A stretch of 47,927 bases of DNA from an uncultured Anaeroplasmataceae bacterium. GTDB lineage: Bacteria; Bacillota_I; Bacilli_A; Acholeplasmatales; Anaeroplasmataceae. The stretch spans positions 1 through 47,927 of the forward strand of contig CATKXV010000013.1 of NCBI GenBank assembly GCA_949840955.1. Reading direction: 5' to 3'. The notes beneath the pieces were generated by a model. That model did no database searches and was not told where the DNA came from. It worked only from the letters and a program-made list of their open reading frames with translations. A program made the translations under genes and the position numbers. Shown here in pieces: positions 8,825 to 18,480 of the stretch. Within the stretch, counting starts at the first letter, position 1, and every line of letters starts with the position of its first letter.

Positions 8825-8853
8825 AATGCAGTATTCACTTAAAATACTGCATT
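8825..8853 (-). terminator. Hairpin terminator after popT
   Basis: AATGCAGTATT (8825-8835) pairs perfectly with AATACTGCATT (8843-8853). The tail is AT-rich rather than a clean T-run, so strength is uncertain. Confidence 0.55.
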
Positions 8854-8869
8854 ATTTATAAAGTAAGCT

Positions 8870-9772
8870 TTATGAAATTTTATTATTCTCCATAGAAATG
8901 GCTTGCTCTTCTACTGGATTCCTTTTCCCTCTAGCTCTGAGATAAAAATAAATTCCCAAATACCCTGCTCCTATAAGCAGAAAGCATCCTACCCCAATAC
9001 CAATATGCAAAGGAGTAAGAAGCTCCTTAAAATCGAATGCTATAAATAGAGCTATGATGGAAGCAAAAACAAAACCGAGTATTGCCCATTTGGTTTGATG
9101 CTCAAAACGATGAAGCAGATATTTCATAAGCTTTGCTATAGAAAAGAATCCTATCAACAATCCAACAGAAAAAATGAATAAAATCACTATGGAATCTAAG
9201 GGATGCTCCACTATATTTGAAATTGTATCCAATAATGGCTTATATAGCCCTATAATCAATAAGAGCATAGACCCACTAATTCCTGGAACAACTAATGCAA
9301 CAGAGGCTAAAATACCTACCAATAGTAAAATAATATACATATACCATGGCATTTGTAAATTTAATACAAGCTCTGTTCCTATAGGAATGAAGCATAATCC
9401 AAAGCATAATCCAAAGGCAGCAATGGAAAATATAAGATCTATTTTATGAAATCCCGTTTGATAGGCATCCTTTCCTATCCTTGGTGTTGAAACAAGCATA
9501 AGCCCTACAAATATCATGCATAATTCAAAAGGAATATGCTCTAAGGCTAATTTTAAAGGAAAATACATTGCCATAAAGGCAAGTATCATTCCTAAAAGAA
9601 AAGGTAAAAGAAATAAAATACTATCCTTAAATGATTTTCTTAAATTACTTATTTTTAATATGAGTTCCTCATAAATTCCTAATAAAACAGCCAAAGTGCC
9701 ACCACTTACACCTGGTATAATCATACCAATACCTACTACAGCACCCTTAGCGATAAGCTTCATATATCTCAT
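8870..9772 (-). CDS. popT: DUF368 polyprenyl-phosphate transporter (PopT family)
   Basis: The 300-residue polytopic protein has the family's duplicated signature: GMIIPGVSGGTLAVLLG near residues 17-33 and VVPGISGSMLLLIIGLY near 160-176. These re-entrant, Gly/Ser-rich segments recur in inverted halves. Members of DUF368 have been shown to return undecaprenyl phosphate across the membrane for reuse in wall polymer synthesis, in parallel with DedA (UptA) proteins. A GGGAGC ribosome binding site precedes the ATG. The assignment rests on the two motifs and size. Confidence 0.88.
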   Translation of the reverse strand: MRYMKLIAKGAVVGIGMIIPGVSGGTLAVLLGIYEELILKISNLRKSFKDSILFLLPFLLGMILAFMAMYFPLKLALEHIPFELCMIFVGLMLVSTPRIGKDAYQTGFHKIDLIFSIAAFGLCFGLCFIPIGTELVLNLQMPWYMYIILLLVGILASVALVVPGISGSMLLLIIGLYKPLLDTISNIVEHPLDSIVILFIFSVGLLIGFFSIAKLMKYLLHRFEHQTKWAILGFVFASIIALFIAFDFKELLTPLHIGIGVGCFLLIGAGYLGIYFYLRARGKRNPVEEQAISMENNKIS

Positions 9773-9852
9773 AATAGCTCCCTATCCTTTTTAGAATATA
9801 CTCTATTATAGCATAGGTAGGACAAGAGTAAAACAAAAAAATACACGTTTTT

Positions 9853-10416
9853 CTATTTTCGTGCATTTTTAGACATCTTTTTCTTTACCTTTGTTTTATG
9901 CTTAGCAAGTCCATAAAAGAAAACCTCTAGCTCTTTCTTGCTTTGGAAGGAATCCTTTTTACAAAGATAAGCCTCCAATGATGATATTGCAAAGGTAATA
10001 TATTCATCTGTTTCTGTTATACTTTTTAATTCATTATATGGATATTCTAGTTTATTTACAGAAGCTCCTATCTTAACCTGTAATTGAAAGCTTTCTTCTT
10101 TAAAGGTGAAGGAATTGACCATTCCATATTCCATAATTCCAGGATTCTGCTTCTTAATCTTTTTTTGAATTGTCAGTATAGATAAGGTGTTTATTCCGGT
10201 TAAGATGAACCCAAAGGCCAAAAATAAATACCCAATAATATTCGAATCATTAGCCGATTTTACAAAAACTGAAATAAGTAAAATTGTTAAACCAAGCACC
10301 ATAAGAATTCCTGAAAAAATATATTTTTTATAATAGTACTTTCTTGAAAGCTCTGTTATCCTATGGATTGCCTCTTCACTAGATAATACGGTTGTATTTT
10401 TAATAATCAAAACCAT
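9853..10416 (-). CDS. YcxB-like membrane protein
   Basis: The product is 187 residues from the ATG at 10416, chosen over one 45 bases upstream because AGAAGGAAG precedes it. Two adjacent hydrophobic helices (about residues 33-80) follow a short N-terminal part. The C-terminal domain (FTFKEESFQLQVKIGASVNK, then YPYNELKSITETDEYITF) matches the PH-like pattern of YcxB-like proteins, common in Firmicutes and of unknown role. The end is very basic (KTKVKKKMSKNARK). It is a single gene. Confidence 0.65.
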   Translation of the reverse strand: MVLIIKNTTVLSSEEAIHRITELSRKYYYKKYIFSGILMVLGLTILLISVFVKSANDSNIIGYLFLAFGFILTGINTLSILTIQKKIKKQNPGIMEYGMVNSFTFKEESFQLQVKIGASVNKLEYPYNELKSITETDEYITFAISSLEAYLCKKDSFQSKKELEVFFYGLAKHKTKVKKKMSKNARK

Positions 10417-10498
10417 CCACTTCCTTCTTCTTTCCGTTATTATACCATAGAAAATATGCATTTATCAAGAAAGCTTTTGAGGGGAATTATTTTTTTAC

Positions 10499-10527
10499 TT
10501 TACAATCCCGTTATTTTGTGATAAAAT
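10499..10527 (+). promoter_or_regulatory. Promoter of the tRNA operon
   Basis: TTTACA (10499-10504), a 17-bp spacer and TAAAAT (10522-10527) lie 18 bp before the tRNA-Gln 5' end. Confidence 0.8.
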
Positions 10528-10545
10528 TCAATATGGATTTAATAT

Positions 10546-10620
10546 AGCAGTTTAGCCAAGCGGTAAGGCAACGGACTCTGACCCCGTCATTCATAGGTTC
10601 GATCCCTATAACTGCTGCCA
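10546..10620 (+). tRNA. tRNA-Gln (anticodon CTG)
   Basis: A 75-base cloverleaf with encoded CCA. The acceptor stem is AGCAGTT/AACTGCT, the D stem GCC/GGC and the anticodon loop CTCTGAC, with GTTCGATCC in the T arm. The anticodon CTG reads only CAG. Low-GC Firmicutes usually carry TTG. The base at position 39 is C where TTG-type relatives have T, leaving an A-C mismatch at 31-39. Confidence 0.9.
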
Positions 10621-10626
10621 TATGTT

Positions 10627-10700
10627 GCTTGCTTAGTTCATCGGTAGAACGTATCCATGGTAAGGATAAAAGGCTAGTTCGATTCTGGCAGTGAGCACCA
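10627..10700 (+). tRNA. tRNA-Thr (anticodon GGT), divergent
   Basis: A 74-base cloverleaf with encoded CCA, six bases after tRNA-Gln. The acceptor GCTTGCT/AGTGAGC has five Watson-Crick and two G-U pairs; the D stem is GTTC/GAAC; the anticodon stem TATCC/GGATA holds loop ATGGTAA (anticodon GGT); the T arm is GCTAG/CTGGC around TTCGATT. Every stem closes, but the sequence is unlike standard tRNA-Thr(GGT). It ends in the operon terminator. Confidence 0.75.
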
Positions 10701-10737
10701 GCAAAAAAAAGCCTCCCCTATACATTGGGGAGTATTC

Positions 10738-10767
10738 AAGGAAAGCAAACACAGCTTTCCTTTTTTT
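10738..10767 (+). terminator. Intrinsic terminator of the tRNA operon
   Basis: AAGGAAAGC (10738-10746) and GCTTTCCTT (10754-10762) with a T-run. A second hairpin, CTCCCC/GGGGAG (10713-10732), lies just before it. Confidence 0.85.
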
Positions 10768-10831
10768 ATTAGATTCTATTTTCCTATAAAAACACACTTT
10801 ATTCTTTTTTATACAAGCTTAGAAAAGCATT

Positions 10832-10875
10832 AAAAAACTCACGATTTAGCATATGCAAAATATAGTGAGTTTTTT
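10832..10875 (-). terminator. Terminator downstream of efp
   Basis: AAAAAACTCAC (10832-10842) pairs with GTGAGTTTTTT (10865-10875). A/T tails on both sides make it bidirectional, separating efp from the convergent tRNA operon. Confidence 0.75.
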
Positions 10876-10893
10876 CTTATACATATTCAGTTC

Positions 10894-11445
10894 TTAAGCC
10901 CTGGATACATATGTACCATCTAGAGTAGATACAATGACCTGTGTTCCATTTTCTAAAAAGGCTGGAACAGTAATTTCTAGGCCGGTTTCCAAGGTTGCCT
11001 TCTTACGGTCTGTAGAGGAGCCTTTTACAGCTGGTGTCGTTTCTGTAATCGTTAGTGTTACCTTATCTGGTAGACTAACTCCTAGAATTTCACCTTCATA
11101 AAAGGTAATATGGACATTAGAGCCTTCTAGCATAAATTTCTTTTCCCATTCTAATCTTGCCTCTGGAATTTCAATTTGCTCATAGGTTTCCATATCCATA
11201 AAGGCAAGGGCTTCTCCTGTATTATAGATATACTGCATTTCCTTACGCTCAATATAGCAACGCTTAAAGGCAGACTCACTTCCCTTTAGTGCTGTTTCTG
11301 TAACCGTTCCTGTTCTTAAATCCTTCATCTTAACTCGAACATAAGCAACCTTATTTTGAAGCACATGCATAAATTCTAAAATTTGCATCAGCTTACCATC
11401 ATATTCAATAACCATACCATTTTTTAAATCATTTGTTGAAACCAT
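10894..11445 (-). CDS. efp: Elongation factor P with an atypical loop
   Basis: The 183-residue protein binds stalled ribosomes and relieves arrest at proline runs. The three-domain length and sequence are those of EF-P (start VSTNDLKNGMVIEYDG, end DGTYVSRA). The tip of loop I, which reaches the peptidyl transferase centre, is unusual: the common HVKPGKGAAFVR is replaced by HVLQNKVAYVR, one residue shorter and without PGKG. The modifiable lysine, K32, stays at the same distance from the histidine. AGAAGGAAG precedes the ATG. It lies downstream of eno, separated by a terminator. Confidence 0.93.
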   Translation of the reverse strand: MVSTNDLKNGMVIEYDGKLMQILEFMHVLQNKVAYVRVKMKDLRTGTVTETALKGSESAFKRCYIERKEMQYIYNTGEALAFMDMETYEQIEIPEARLEWEKKFMLEGSNVHITFYEGEILGVSLPDKVTLTITETTPAVKGSSTDRKKATLETGLEITVPAFLENGTQVIVSTLDGTYVSRA

Positions 11446-11471
11446 ATTCTACTTCCTTCTCTCAAACAAAA

Positions 11472-11489
11472 AGGAGGATAAATCCTCCT
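11472..11489 (-). terminator. Intrinsic terminator of eno
   Basis: AGGAGGAT (11472-11479) and ATCCTCCT (11482-11489) form a tight stem. On the minus strand it is followed by TTTTTG. It lies 22 bp after the eno stop. Confidence 0.75.
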
Positions 11490-11511
11490 CTATGTATATT
11501 TTTTTAAATTC

Positions 11512-12828
<1,317 letters not shown>

Positions 12829-13053
12829 TTACATCTCCTTAAGAATATATTTTTTATAGTATTTTTCTACCATTAGATATTATACAATATTTCCTATAGA
12901 TTTTCCTAGTAGAATAATTTTCATTTTGAAAGAAAACGTTTTACTTCTTCTGTTTTTCTAAAGATTGATTTTATATTTTAAAAAAGGATACTTCAAAAGA
13001 GACTTGATTTTCATCCACTTATCCTCTCTAAAAAGCCGATTGTTGAAAATCAA

Positions 13054-13082
13054 TTGTGCAATTGCCATAATCAACGTATAAT
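13054..13082 (+). promoter_or_regulatory. Promoter of the LytTR/DUF3021 operon
   Basis: TTGTGC (13054-13059), a 17-bp spacer and TATAAT (13077-13082). The -35 box lies inside CAATTGTGCAATTG. TGTTGA (13041-13046) and TCAAC (13071-13075) flank it as an inverted pair; these could be LytTR-type binding sites for autoregulation. Confidence 0.65.
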
Positions 13083-13115
13083 AGCATTGTAAAAAACATA
13101 AGGAGGTTTTCTAGT

Positions 13116-13556
13116 TTGAAGATAGAGCTAAAGCTTGATGAAAGCTGTACAGAGCCAAGGATAATCATTATAGCAAAGGAAAAGACCGAAGAAATATTCA
13201 AGATAATGGAAATACTATCGAGCAATATGCCCCCTGGGATTGTAGGGTTTGATGGATCCTCTGCCATACTCTTAGATCCAACCCATATCGTTCGAATCTA
13301 TGCAGCTGTTGGTAAGGTGTTTGCGGTCACAGAAAAAAAGGAATACACCTTACATTTAAGATTATATGAAGTAGAAGAGAAATTGAATAGGAGCTCTTTT
13401 GTCCGGATTTCAAATTCAGAAATAATCAATATCAAAAGGGCTAAAAAATTTGACCTGAGTATAGCAGGTACAATATGTGTAAGTCTTTCAAATGGAGATG
13501 TAAGCTTTGTTTCTAGGCGATATGTTACAAAAATCAAAAAAACATTAGGGATATGA
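13116..13556 (+). CDS. LytTR-domain transcriptional regulator
   Basis: The 146-residue protein has an N-terminal extension (about 1-50) and a C-terminal LytTR DNA-binding domain (about 50-146), marked by VFAVTEKKEYTLHLRLYEVE, SSFVRISNSEIINI and a final SFVSRRYVTKIKKTL. There is no receiver domain, so it is not a classical response regulator. The start is TTG, preceded by AGGAGG. The next gene, 9 bp on, encodes a DUF3021 membrane protein. LytTR-DUF3021 pairs are common in Firmicutes, where the membrane protein is thought to restrain the regulator. The target is unknown. Confidence 0.85.
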   Translation: MKIELKLDESCTEPRIIIIAKEKTEEIFKIMEILSSNMPPGIVGFDGSSAILLDPTHIVRIYAAVGKVFAVTEKKEYTLHLRLYEVEEKLNRSSFVRISNSEIINIKRAKKFDLSIAGTICVSLSNGDVSFVSRRYVTKIKKTLGI

Positions 13557-13565
13557 GGTGAAAAA

Positions 13566-14024
13566 ATGAAAAAAAAATTACTATTCCGTAGTCTGATAGG
13601 TGCCCCTATTGGTATAACCATCAGCTTAATCATTACCATTCTATTCTCTCTTTGTTTGGGAGAAGGTCAATATTTCCCTGCATCACAAGAGCTAATTGAA
13701 GGGTGTGGAAATGAAATCACAGCTGTAATTGTACAAATGATTTGTTCTTTGTTGATAGGAGCAATATGTGGAGGTTCCTCTGTCATTTGGGAGATGGATA
13801 GATGGAGCTTACTTAAGCAAACTCTACTCCATTTTATCATCATTGCTATTCCTTTTTTTGGAGTAGGCTATGGAATGAATTGGCTACCCCATCAATTCTA
13901 TGGGGCATTAGCCTATATAGGTAGCTTTGCTTTGGTATATGGGATTATGTGGTGCTCCATATATTTTTCAATAAAAGCAAAAATCAAAAAAATGAACAAG
14001 CATTTAGAAAACGGACAGGAATAA
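13566..14024 (+). CDS. DUF3021 membrane protein, partner of LytTR regulator
   Basis: The 152-residue protein has four hydrophobic helices and a basic C-terminus (KAKIKKMNKHLENGQE). The IGAICGGSSVIWEMDRWSLL segment between helices 2 and 3 is typical of DUF3021. It follows the LytTR gene by 9 bp with GAGGTG as ribosome binding site, and the pair ends at a strong terminator. By analogy it is a membrane-bound regulator of the LytTR protein; what it senses is unknown. Confidence 0.82.
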   Translation: MKKKLLFRSLIGAPIGITISLIITILFSLCLGEGQYFPASQELIEGCGNEITAVIVQMICSLLIGAICGGSSVIWEMDRWSLLKQTLLHFIIIAIPFFGVGYGMNWLPHQFYGALAYIGSFALVYGIMWCSIYFSIKAKIKKMNKHLENGQE

Positions 14025-14027
14025 TAG

Positions 14028-14060
14028 AAAAGCGTTTGAAGCCAAGGTCAAACGCTTTTT
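14028..14060 (+). terminator. Intrinsic terminator of the LytTR operon
   Basis: AAAAGCGTTTGA (14028-14039) pairs with TCAAACGCTTTT (14048-14059) and is followed by T. Confidence 0.88.
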
Positions 14061-14078
14061 ATCTATATCAAACAAATT

Positions 14079-14711
14079 TTATATTCTATCATATAAAATT
14101 CTTAGTCTTTTATGAATTAGAGCCGTAATCAAGACAACAATTCCAGATAGCAGTAAATTAAAGGGAATCACAGCTAAAAATACATAGCATAGCATAAAGG
14201 TTTCTTGGGTTGCTTCTATTCTACCAAAGCTGATTAATTGAAATGCCGTATTGGACATACCAATCAGAGGTGTCATATCCCCTTTAAAATAAAGCTGAGT
14301 GAACCATGGAATATTAATAAATATATTGGATATTATAGCCATAGTAACCCATGCGATAACAACTACCCCAAAGGAAAGCAGGGTCTTATATTTAAAGCTA
14401 GCTTTTTGATAGATAAGTCCTGCGGGGATTACAACAGCTAAGCCATTAAGCACATCAGCGATTTCCCCTACATATTGTGTTCCAGTTCCTGGAGGTAAAA
14501 TCCATTTTAACAGGCATCGTAAAATGACACATACACATGCATCCCATGGTCCTAGCATAAATGCACAAATCAAGATAGGTATCATCGAAAAGTTGATATC
14601 TAGAAATGATGGGAATATAGGTAGTGGAAATTTTACATAGCAATATAAAATGGCTGATATTGCTGCAAAGATTGCAACAAAGGAAATTCTTTTAATTGCA
14701 TTTTTTTTCAT
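14079..14711 (-). CDS. ribU: Riboflavin ECF transporter S component
   Basis: The 210-residue membrane protein has about six helices and an LPIFPSFLDINFSMIPILI segment near residues 29-47, typical of the RibU substrate-binding subunit. RibU works with the shared ECF module (EcfA1, EcfA2, EcfT; not in this window) to import riboflavin. The assignment is strengthened by an FMN riboswitch in its leader. AAAGGATAG lies just before the ATG. This organism probably depends partly on external riboflavin. Confidence 0.9.
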   Translation of the reverse strand: MKKNAIKRISFVAIFAAISAILYCYVKFPLPIFPSFLDINFSMIPILICAFMLGPWDACVCVILRCLLKWILPPGTGTQYVGEIADVLNGLAVVIPAGLIYQKASFKYKTLLSFGVVVIAWVTMAIISNIFINIPWFTQLYFKGDMTPLIGMSNTAFQLISFGRIEATQETFMLCYVFLAVIPFNLLLSGIVVLITALIHKRLRILYDRI

Positions 14712-14725
14712 AATTCTATCCTTTC

Positions 14726-14756
14726 ATAAAAATAATCCCCATATTTCTACAGGGAT
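14726..14756 (-). terminator. Expression-platform hairpin of the FMN riboswitch
   Basis: On the minus strand ATCCC (14756-14752) and GGGGAT (14740-14735) enclose 11 bases and are followed by TATTTTTAT. It lies between aptamer and start codon. An upstream AATAAATTT/AAATTTATT pair could be the competing structure. Confidence 0.5.
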
Positions 14757-14789
14757 AAAAAGGAATAAATTTAAAAAACAAATTTATTG

Positions 14790-14900
14790 TTACTTCTTTC
14801 ATCCAGACTCTAACTGTCGGTATAGGAATCGCACCTATTCATGCATCAACGCTCGCGGACTTTACCGCCGGTATGGAATTACACCAAACCCTGAAGTAAT
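14790..14900 (-). ncRNA. FMN riboswitch (RFN element)
   Basis: On the minus strand the conserved core is clear: AGGGTTTGGTGTAATTCC, then ACCGGCGGT, then AGTCCGCGAGC, and near the end a CGACAGT...GGATGAAAGAAG stretch. The outer helix pairs TACTTC with GAAGTA. FMN binding normally turns riboflavin uptake genes off. A TTGACA promoter lies just upstream. Confidence 0.95.
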
Positions 14901-14912
14901 ATAGTTTATTTC

Positions 14913-14941
14913 ATTTTACAAATTCAAAACTTTTTTGTCAA
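14913..14941 (-). promoter_or_regulatory. Promoter of the FMN riboswitch-ribU transcript
   Basis: On the minus strand TTGACA (14941-14936), a 17-bp spacer and TAAAAT (14918-14913). Confidence 0.85.
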
Positions 14942-15275
14942 GTTTTTTACTACTTTTTCTTTAAAAAATTTATAAATTTACATTTCCATTGGATAAACCA
15001 TTCACTAACGAATAAGCTGTTAGCATCATCTTCGAGCTGGTTTCATCCTTAGGAATTGGATATAATATGAATAAATAATTTTGTATCGATTCAAAGTAAT
15101 CAGCTGATATTATAAGCCTTACTTCGACTATATTTTTTATTTTGTATAGGAAAATATGATTCAACTTCAAACTAGAAGAATATTCAGGAGGTTTTACTCC
15201 GAACTATATGAATAAAAAATTATTCTTACTCTTTTTTCTCTAATCCTTTATACTTTTGAATAAATAAATAAATAA
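14942..15275. other. Intergenic stretch without a convincing gene
   Basis: No supported gene lies between the ribU promoter and the gpmI terminator. A minus-strand frame (15170-14970, TTG start, no ribosome binding site) gives 66 residues without a known pattern. On the plus strand AGGAGG precedes an ATG at 15210 but a stop follows after 11 codons (MNKKLFLLFFL), like the start of a signal peptide. Decayed gene remnants would explain both. Confidence 0.35.
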
Positions 15276-15318
15276 AAAAGCTAAATTTTAAAACAAAAAA
15301 CAGTAAAATTTAGCTTTT
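15276..15318 (-). terminator. Terminator after gpmI
   Basis: AAAAGCTAAATTTTA (15276-15290) pairs perfectly with TAAAATTTAGCTTTT (15304-15318). Confidence 0.8.
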
Positions 15319-15326
15319 AATTTCTT

Positions 15327-16850
15327 TTATTTTACAATAAGAGATGTAGAGGTCATATCTACAGGAACCTCAACCCCTAATAATTCAAGTAACGTTGGAG
15401 CAATATCAGATAAAATACCATCTCTTAATTTAATATTTTTATCTGTAATAACAACCGGTACTAAATTGGTTGTATGTGCTGTAAATGGTTTTCCTTCCTC
15501 ATCTAATAGCTTTTCAGCATTTCCATGGTCCGCAGTAATTAATGCTACACCACCCACTTCATTTAAGGCTTCTACACATCGACCAACACAAGCATCTACA
15601 GCCTCTACTGCTTGAATAGCAGCAGGTATAACTCCTGTATGGCCTACCATATCACAGTTTGCAAAGTTTAATATAATTGTATCATATTTCCTACTATGAA
15701 TTGCAGCAACCACCTTATCGCATACCTCATAGGCGCTCATTTGTGGTTGTAAATCATAGGTAGCAACCTTAGGTGAGTTCACTAAAATACGATCAGCTCC
15801 CTCGATTTCTCGATCTGCTCCACCATCAAAGAAGAAAGTTACATGGGCATATTTTTCCGTTTCAGCAATACGGAGCTGTTTTAAGCCTGCCTTTGATACA
15901 ACATCACCAAACAAATTATCTAATTTTTGAAGTCCAAAAGCTAAGGGTCCCTTAACACTATCGGCATATTTCATCATTGAAACAAAAAATACATCCTTTG
16001 GTGCATGAGATAAATTCATTCGATATGGCTTTTCTGCATTATAAACAATTCCCTCTGGATTTGATATACAGGTTGAAATTTGAATTGCACGATCTGGTCT
16101 GAAGTTTGCAAAAACAACAGAATCTCCGCTTTCTACCATACCGTCCTTTGAGCTAACAAAGGGAACCATAAATTCATCTGTAACTCCCTTCGTATAGGAT
16201 GCCTCAATTCCTGCAAAAGGATTAGAATAATATTCTCCCTTCGCAATCGTCATTGCATCATAGGCAACCTGGATACGATCATAATTCTTATCTCGGTCCA
16301 TACCATAATATCTTCCACCAACAGTGGCTACTGTAACATTTCCTTCTTCTACTATCTTCTTTAAATAAATGCTAGCACTCTTTGGCGCAACATCTCTTCC
16401 ATCTAAAAAGGCATGATAATAAACATTTTCAACCCCCATAGAATGAGCAAGCTTGGCAATGGCTATAATATGAGAGGTATGAGAATGAACACCACCATCA
16501 CTACAAAGTCCAAAAATATGGAATTTTTTATTTGTATTTTTTGCACGAAGAATAGCCTCAACAATAGCCTCATTATGATTAAACTCACCCGTTTTGATGG
16601 AATTATTAATTCGAGATAAAGACTGCCATACAATTCTTCCTGCACCAATATTCATATGGCCTACCTCAGAGTTTCCCATTTGACCCTCAGGTAATCCAAC
16701 AGCTTCACCACTTGCATTTAATGTTTTCGTATCATATTCACTAAAAATACGATCTAGGTTTGGATGCTTTGCAAGGCTTACAGCATTTCCATTGGAAGGA
16801 ATCGCTAAACCATAGCCATCCATTATAATTAACATTACTGGTTTTTTCAT
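15327..16850 (-). CDS. gpmI: 2,3-bisphosphoglycerate-independent phosphoglycerate mutase
   Basis: The 507-residue Mn-dependent enzyme interconverts 3- and 2-phosphoglycerate. The alkaline-phosphatase-fold core is visible: the metal ligand D11 in MDGYG, the nucleophile S61 in GNSEVGHMNIGAGR, FLDGRDVAP, NFANCDMVGHTG and ITADHGNAE. Length matches the usual 505-515. The ATG follows AAGGAGTGAAAATTT. It is followed by a terminator, so it is monocistronic. Confidence 0.96.
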   Translation of the reverse strand: MKKPVMLIIMDGYGLAIPSNGNAVSLAKHPNLDRIFSEYDTKTLNASGEAVGLPEGQMGNSEVGHMNIGAGRIVWQSLSRINNSIKTGEFNHNEAIVEAILRAKNTNKKFHIFGLCSDGGVHSHTSHIIAIAKLAHSMGVENVYYHAFLDGRDVAPKSASIYLKKIVEEGNVTVATVGGRYYGMDRDKNYDRIQVAYDAMTIAKGEYYSNPFAGIEASYTKGVTDEFMVPFVSSKDGMVESGDSVVFANFRPDRAIQISTCISNPEGIVYNAEKPYRMNLSHAPKDVFFVSMMKYADSVKGPLAFGLQKLDNLFGDVVSKAGLKQLRIAETEKYAHVTFFFDGGADREIEGADRILVNSPKVATYDLQPQMSAYEVCDKVVAAIHSRKYDTIILNFANCDMVGHTGVIPAAIQAVEAVDACVGRCVEALNEVGGVALITADHGNAEKLLDEEGKPFTAHTTNLVPVVITDKNIKLRDGILSDIAPTLLELLGVEVPVDMTSTSLIVK

Positions 16851-16933
16851 AAATTTTCACTCCTTAATCACAAACTATATTATAAACTAAATATCAAAAA
16901 GATTCCATTGTTTTTTTAAAAAAACATAGATTT

Positions 16934-18418
16934 CTACTTTAGTAAAGATTTTCTGATTGCTTTTTTCCATTGATTTATTTTTAAATTTCTATCCTCTTCC
17001 ATCATTTGTGGAGTGAAGGTACGTTCTATAGGGTTAATATGCTTAATATCCTCGAGGCTCTTATATATGCCTTGCTCTAGGGCTGCCAAATAAAAAGCAC
17101 CTAACGCAGTAACCTCTTTATTTAAAGGACGATGAAGGAGTACCTGTGTGATATCGGATTGAAATTCCATTAAAAAATTATTTTCAACAGCGCCTCCATC
17201 AACCGTAATGGCTGTTACACTTTTCTTCAAATCTCTATGCATAGAAGATATAACATCATTAACCTGATAGGCTATGGATTCTAAAGCGGCACGGATAATA
17301 TGAGCCTTGTTTGTTCCCCTTGTAATTCCTGTAAGTAATCCTTCTGCTTCAAAATTCCAATAGGGAGCTCCAAGACCGACAAAGGCAGGTACTAGAAAAA
17401 CACCATTTGTATCTTTTACACTTTTAGCAATTTCCTCTGTTTCCTTTGCAGAGGAAATCAGCTTCAGCTCATCTCTTAGCCACTGAATCACAGCTCCACC
17501 TACAAAAACACTTCCTTCTAAGGCATAAGCTGGTGAATTGGGAATCGTTTGGCAGCTTAAGGTTGTAAGTAGTCCATGCGTGGAGCTCAAGGCCTCCTCC
17601 ATTGTATTTAACAAAAGAAAGCACCCTGTGCCATAGGTAACCTTTAAATCTCCTTTATCAAAACAGCATTGTCCAAATAAAGCCGATTGTTGATCTCCTG
17701 CAACACTAGAAATAGGTATTTCAAAACCTAAAATTTCTTTATCGGTATATCCAAAAAAATGGCTAGATGGACATACCTGAGGTAAAATTTCTATAGGAAT
17801 GGAAAAAAGCTGACAGAGTTCTTTATCCCAACAAAGCTCATGAATATTCAATAGCATGGTTCTTGAGGCATTCGTATAGTCTGTCTTATAGATTTTGCCT
17901 CCTGACAGCTGCCACATTAAATAGGTATCTATTGTTCCTACCAGGAGCTGATTTGCCTTTAAGAGCTCATTTGCTTTAGGAACATTTTGAAAGATCCATT
18001 CCATCTTACTTGCTGAAAAATAAGCATCTAAACGTAAGCCTGTCTTCGCTTTGATTTGCTCTGCATAGCCCAAATTTTCAAGCTCCACACAGCGCTCTGC
18101 TGTTCTTCTACATTGCCAGACTAAGGCATTATAAACTGGTTCTCCTGTGACCTTATCCCAAAAAACAATGGTTTCTCTTTGATTGGTTATCCCTAAGCAT
18201 AATAGCTCAGAATATTTCACTCTGGCTTTAGTTAAGGCTGTAGAGATGACACTTCTTACACTAGATAATATATCGATGGGATCATGCTCAACATATCCTG
18301 GTTTTGGGTAAATCTGCTTAAATTCTTCCTGTGAACTCGTGATCATAGTCCCCTTTGTATTATAAATAATCGCTCTAGTTGAGGTAGTTCCTTGATCAAT
18401 AATCAAAATATATGACAT
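16934..18418 (-). CDS. glpK: Glycerol kinase
   Basis: The 494-residue FGGY-family kinase makes glycerol 3-phosphate from glycerol and ATP. Early DQGTTSTR (8-15), NQRETIVFWD, the WQCRR region, GDQQSALFGQ and the TVDGGAVENNFLM segment fit GlpK. Its length is normal. It stands alone, without glpF or glpD next to it, and has its own promoter. The His phosphorylated by the PTS in Gram-positive GlpK could not be placed with certainty. Confidence 0.95.
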   Translation of the reverse strand: MSYILIIDQGTTSTRAIIYNTKGTMITSSQEEFKQIYPKPGYVEHDPIDILSSVRSVISTALTKARVKYSELLCLGITNQRETIVFWDKVTGEPVYNALVWQCRRTAERCVELENLGYAEQIKAKTGLRLDAYFSASKMEWIFQNVPKANELLKANQLLVGTIDTYLMWQLSGGKIYKTDYTNASRTMLLNIHELCWDKELCQLFSIPIEILPQVCPSSHFFGYTDKEILGFEIPISSVAGDQQSALFGQCCFDKGDLKVTYGTGCFLLLNTMEEALSSTHGLLTTLSCQTIPNSPAYALEGSVFVGGAVIQWLRDELKLISSAKETEEIAKSVKDTNGVFLVPAFVGLGAPYWNFEAEGLLTGITRGTNKAHIIRAALESIAYQVNDVISSMHRDLKKSVTAITVDGGAVENNFLMEFQSDITQVLLHRPLNKEVTALGAFYLAALEQGIYKSLEDIKHINPIERTFTPQMMEEDRNLKINQWKKAIRKSLLK

Positions 18419-18444
18419 AGCTTCACCTTCTTATCTTTACATGT

Positions 18445-18473
18445 ATTATAGTATTGATGGAGCATAAAGTCAA
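18445..18473 (-). promoter_or_regulatory. Promoter of glpK
   Basis: On the minus strand TTGACT (18473-18468), a 17-bp spacer and TATAAT (18450-18445), about 27 bp before the ATG. Confidence 0.85.
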
Positions 18474-18480
18474 ATAAAAA

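Noticed and set aside
12932-12944. GAAAACGTTTTAC upstream of eno as a CcpA (cre) site
   Set aside because: Only the AAAACGTTTT core fits; the outer TG...CA bases do not, and the site lies about 60 bp upstream of the likely promoter. Too weak to annotate.
14970-15170. 66-codon minus-strand frame upstream of the ribU promoter
   Set aside because: TTG start without ribosome binding site, no conserved pattern. Described only as part of the intergenic stretch.
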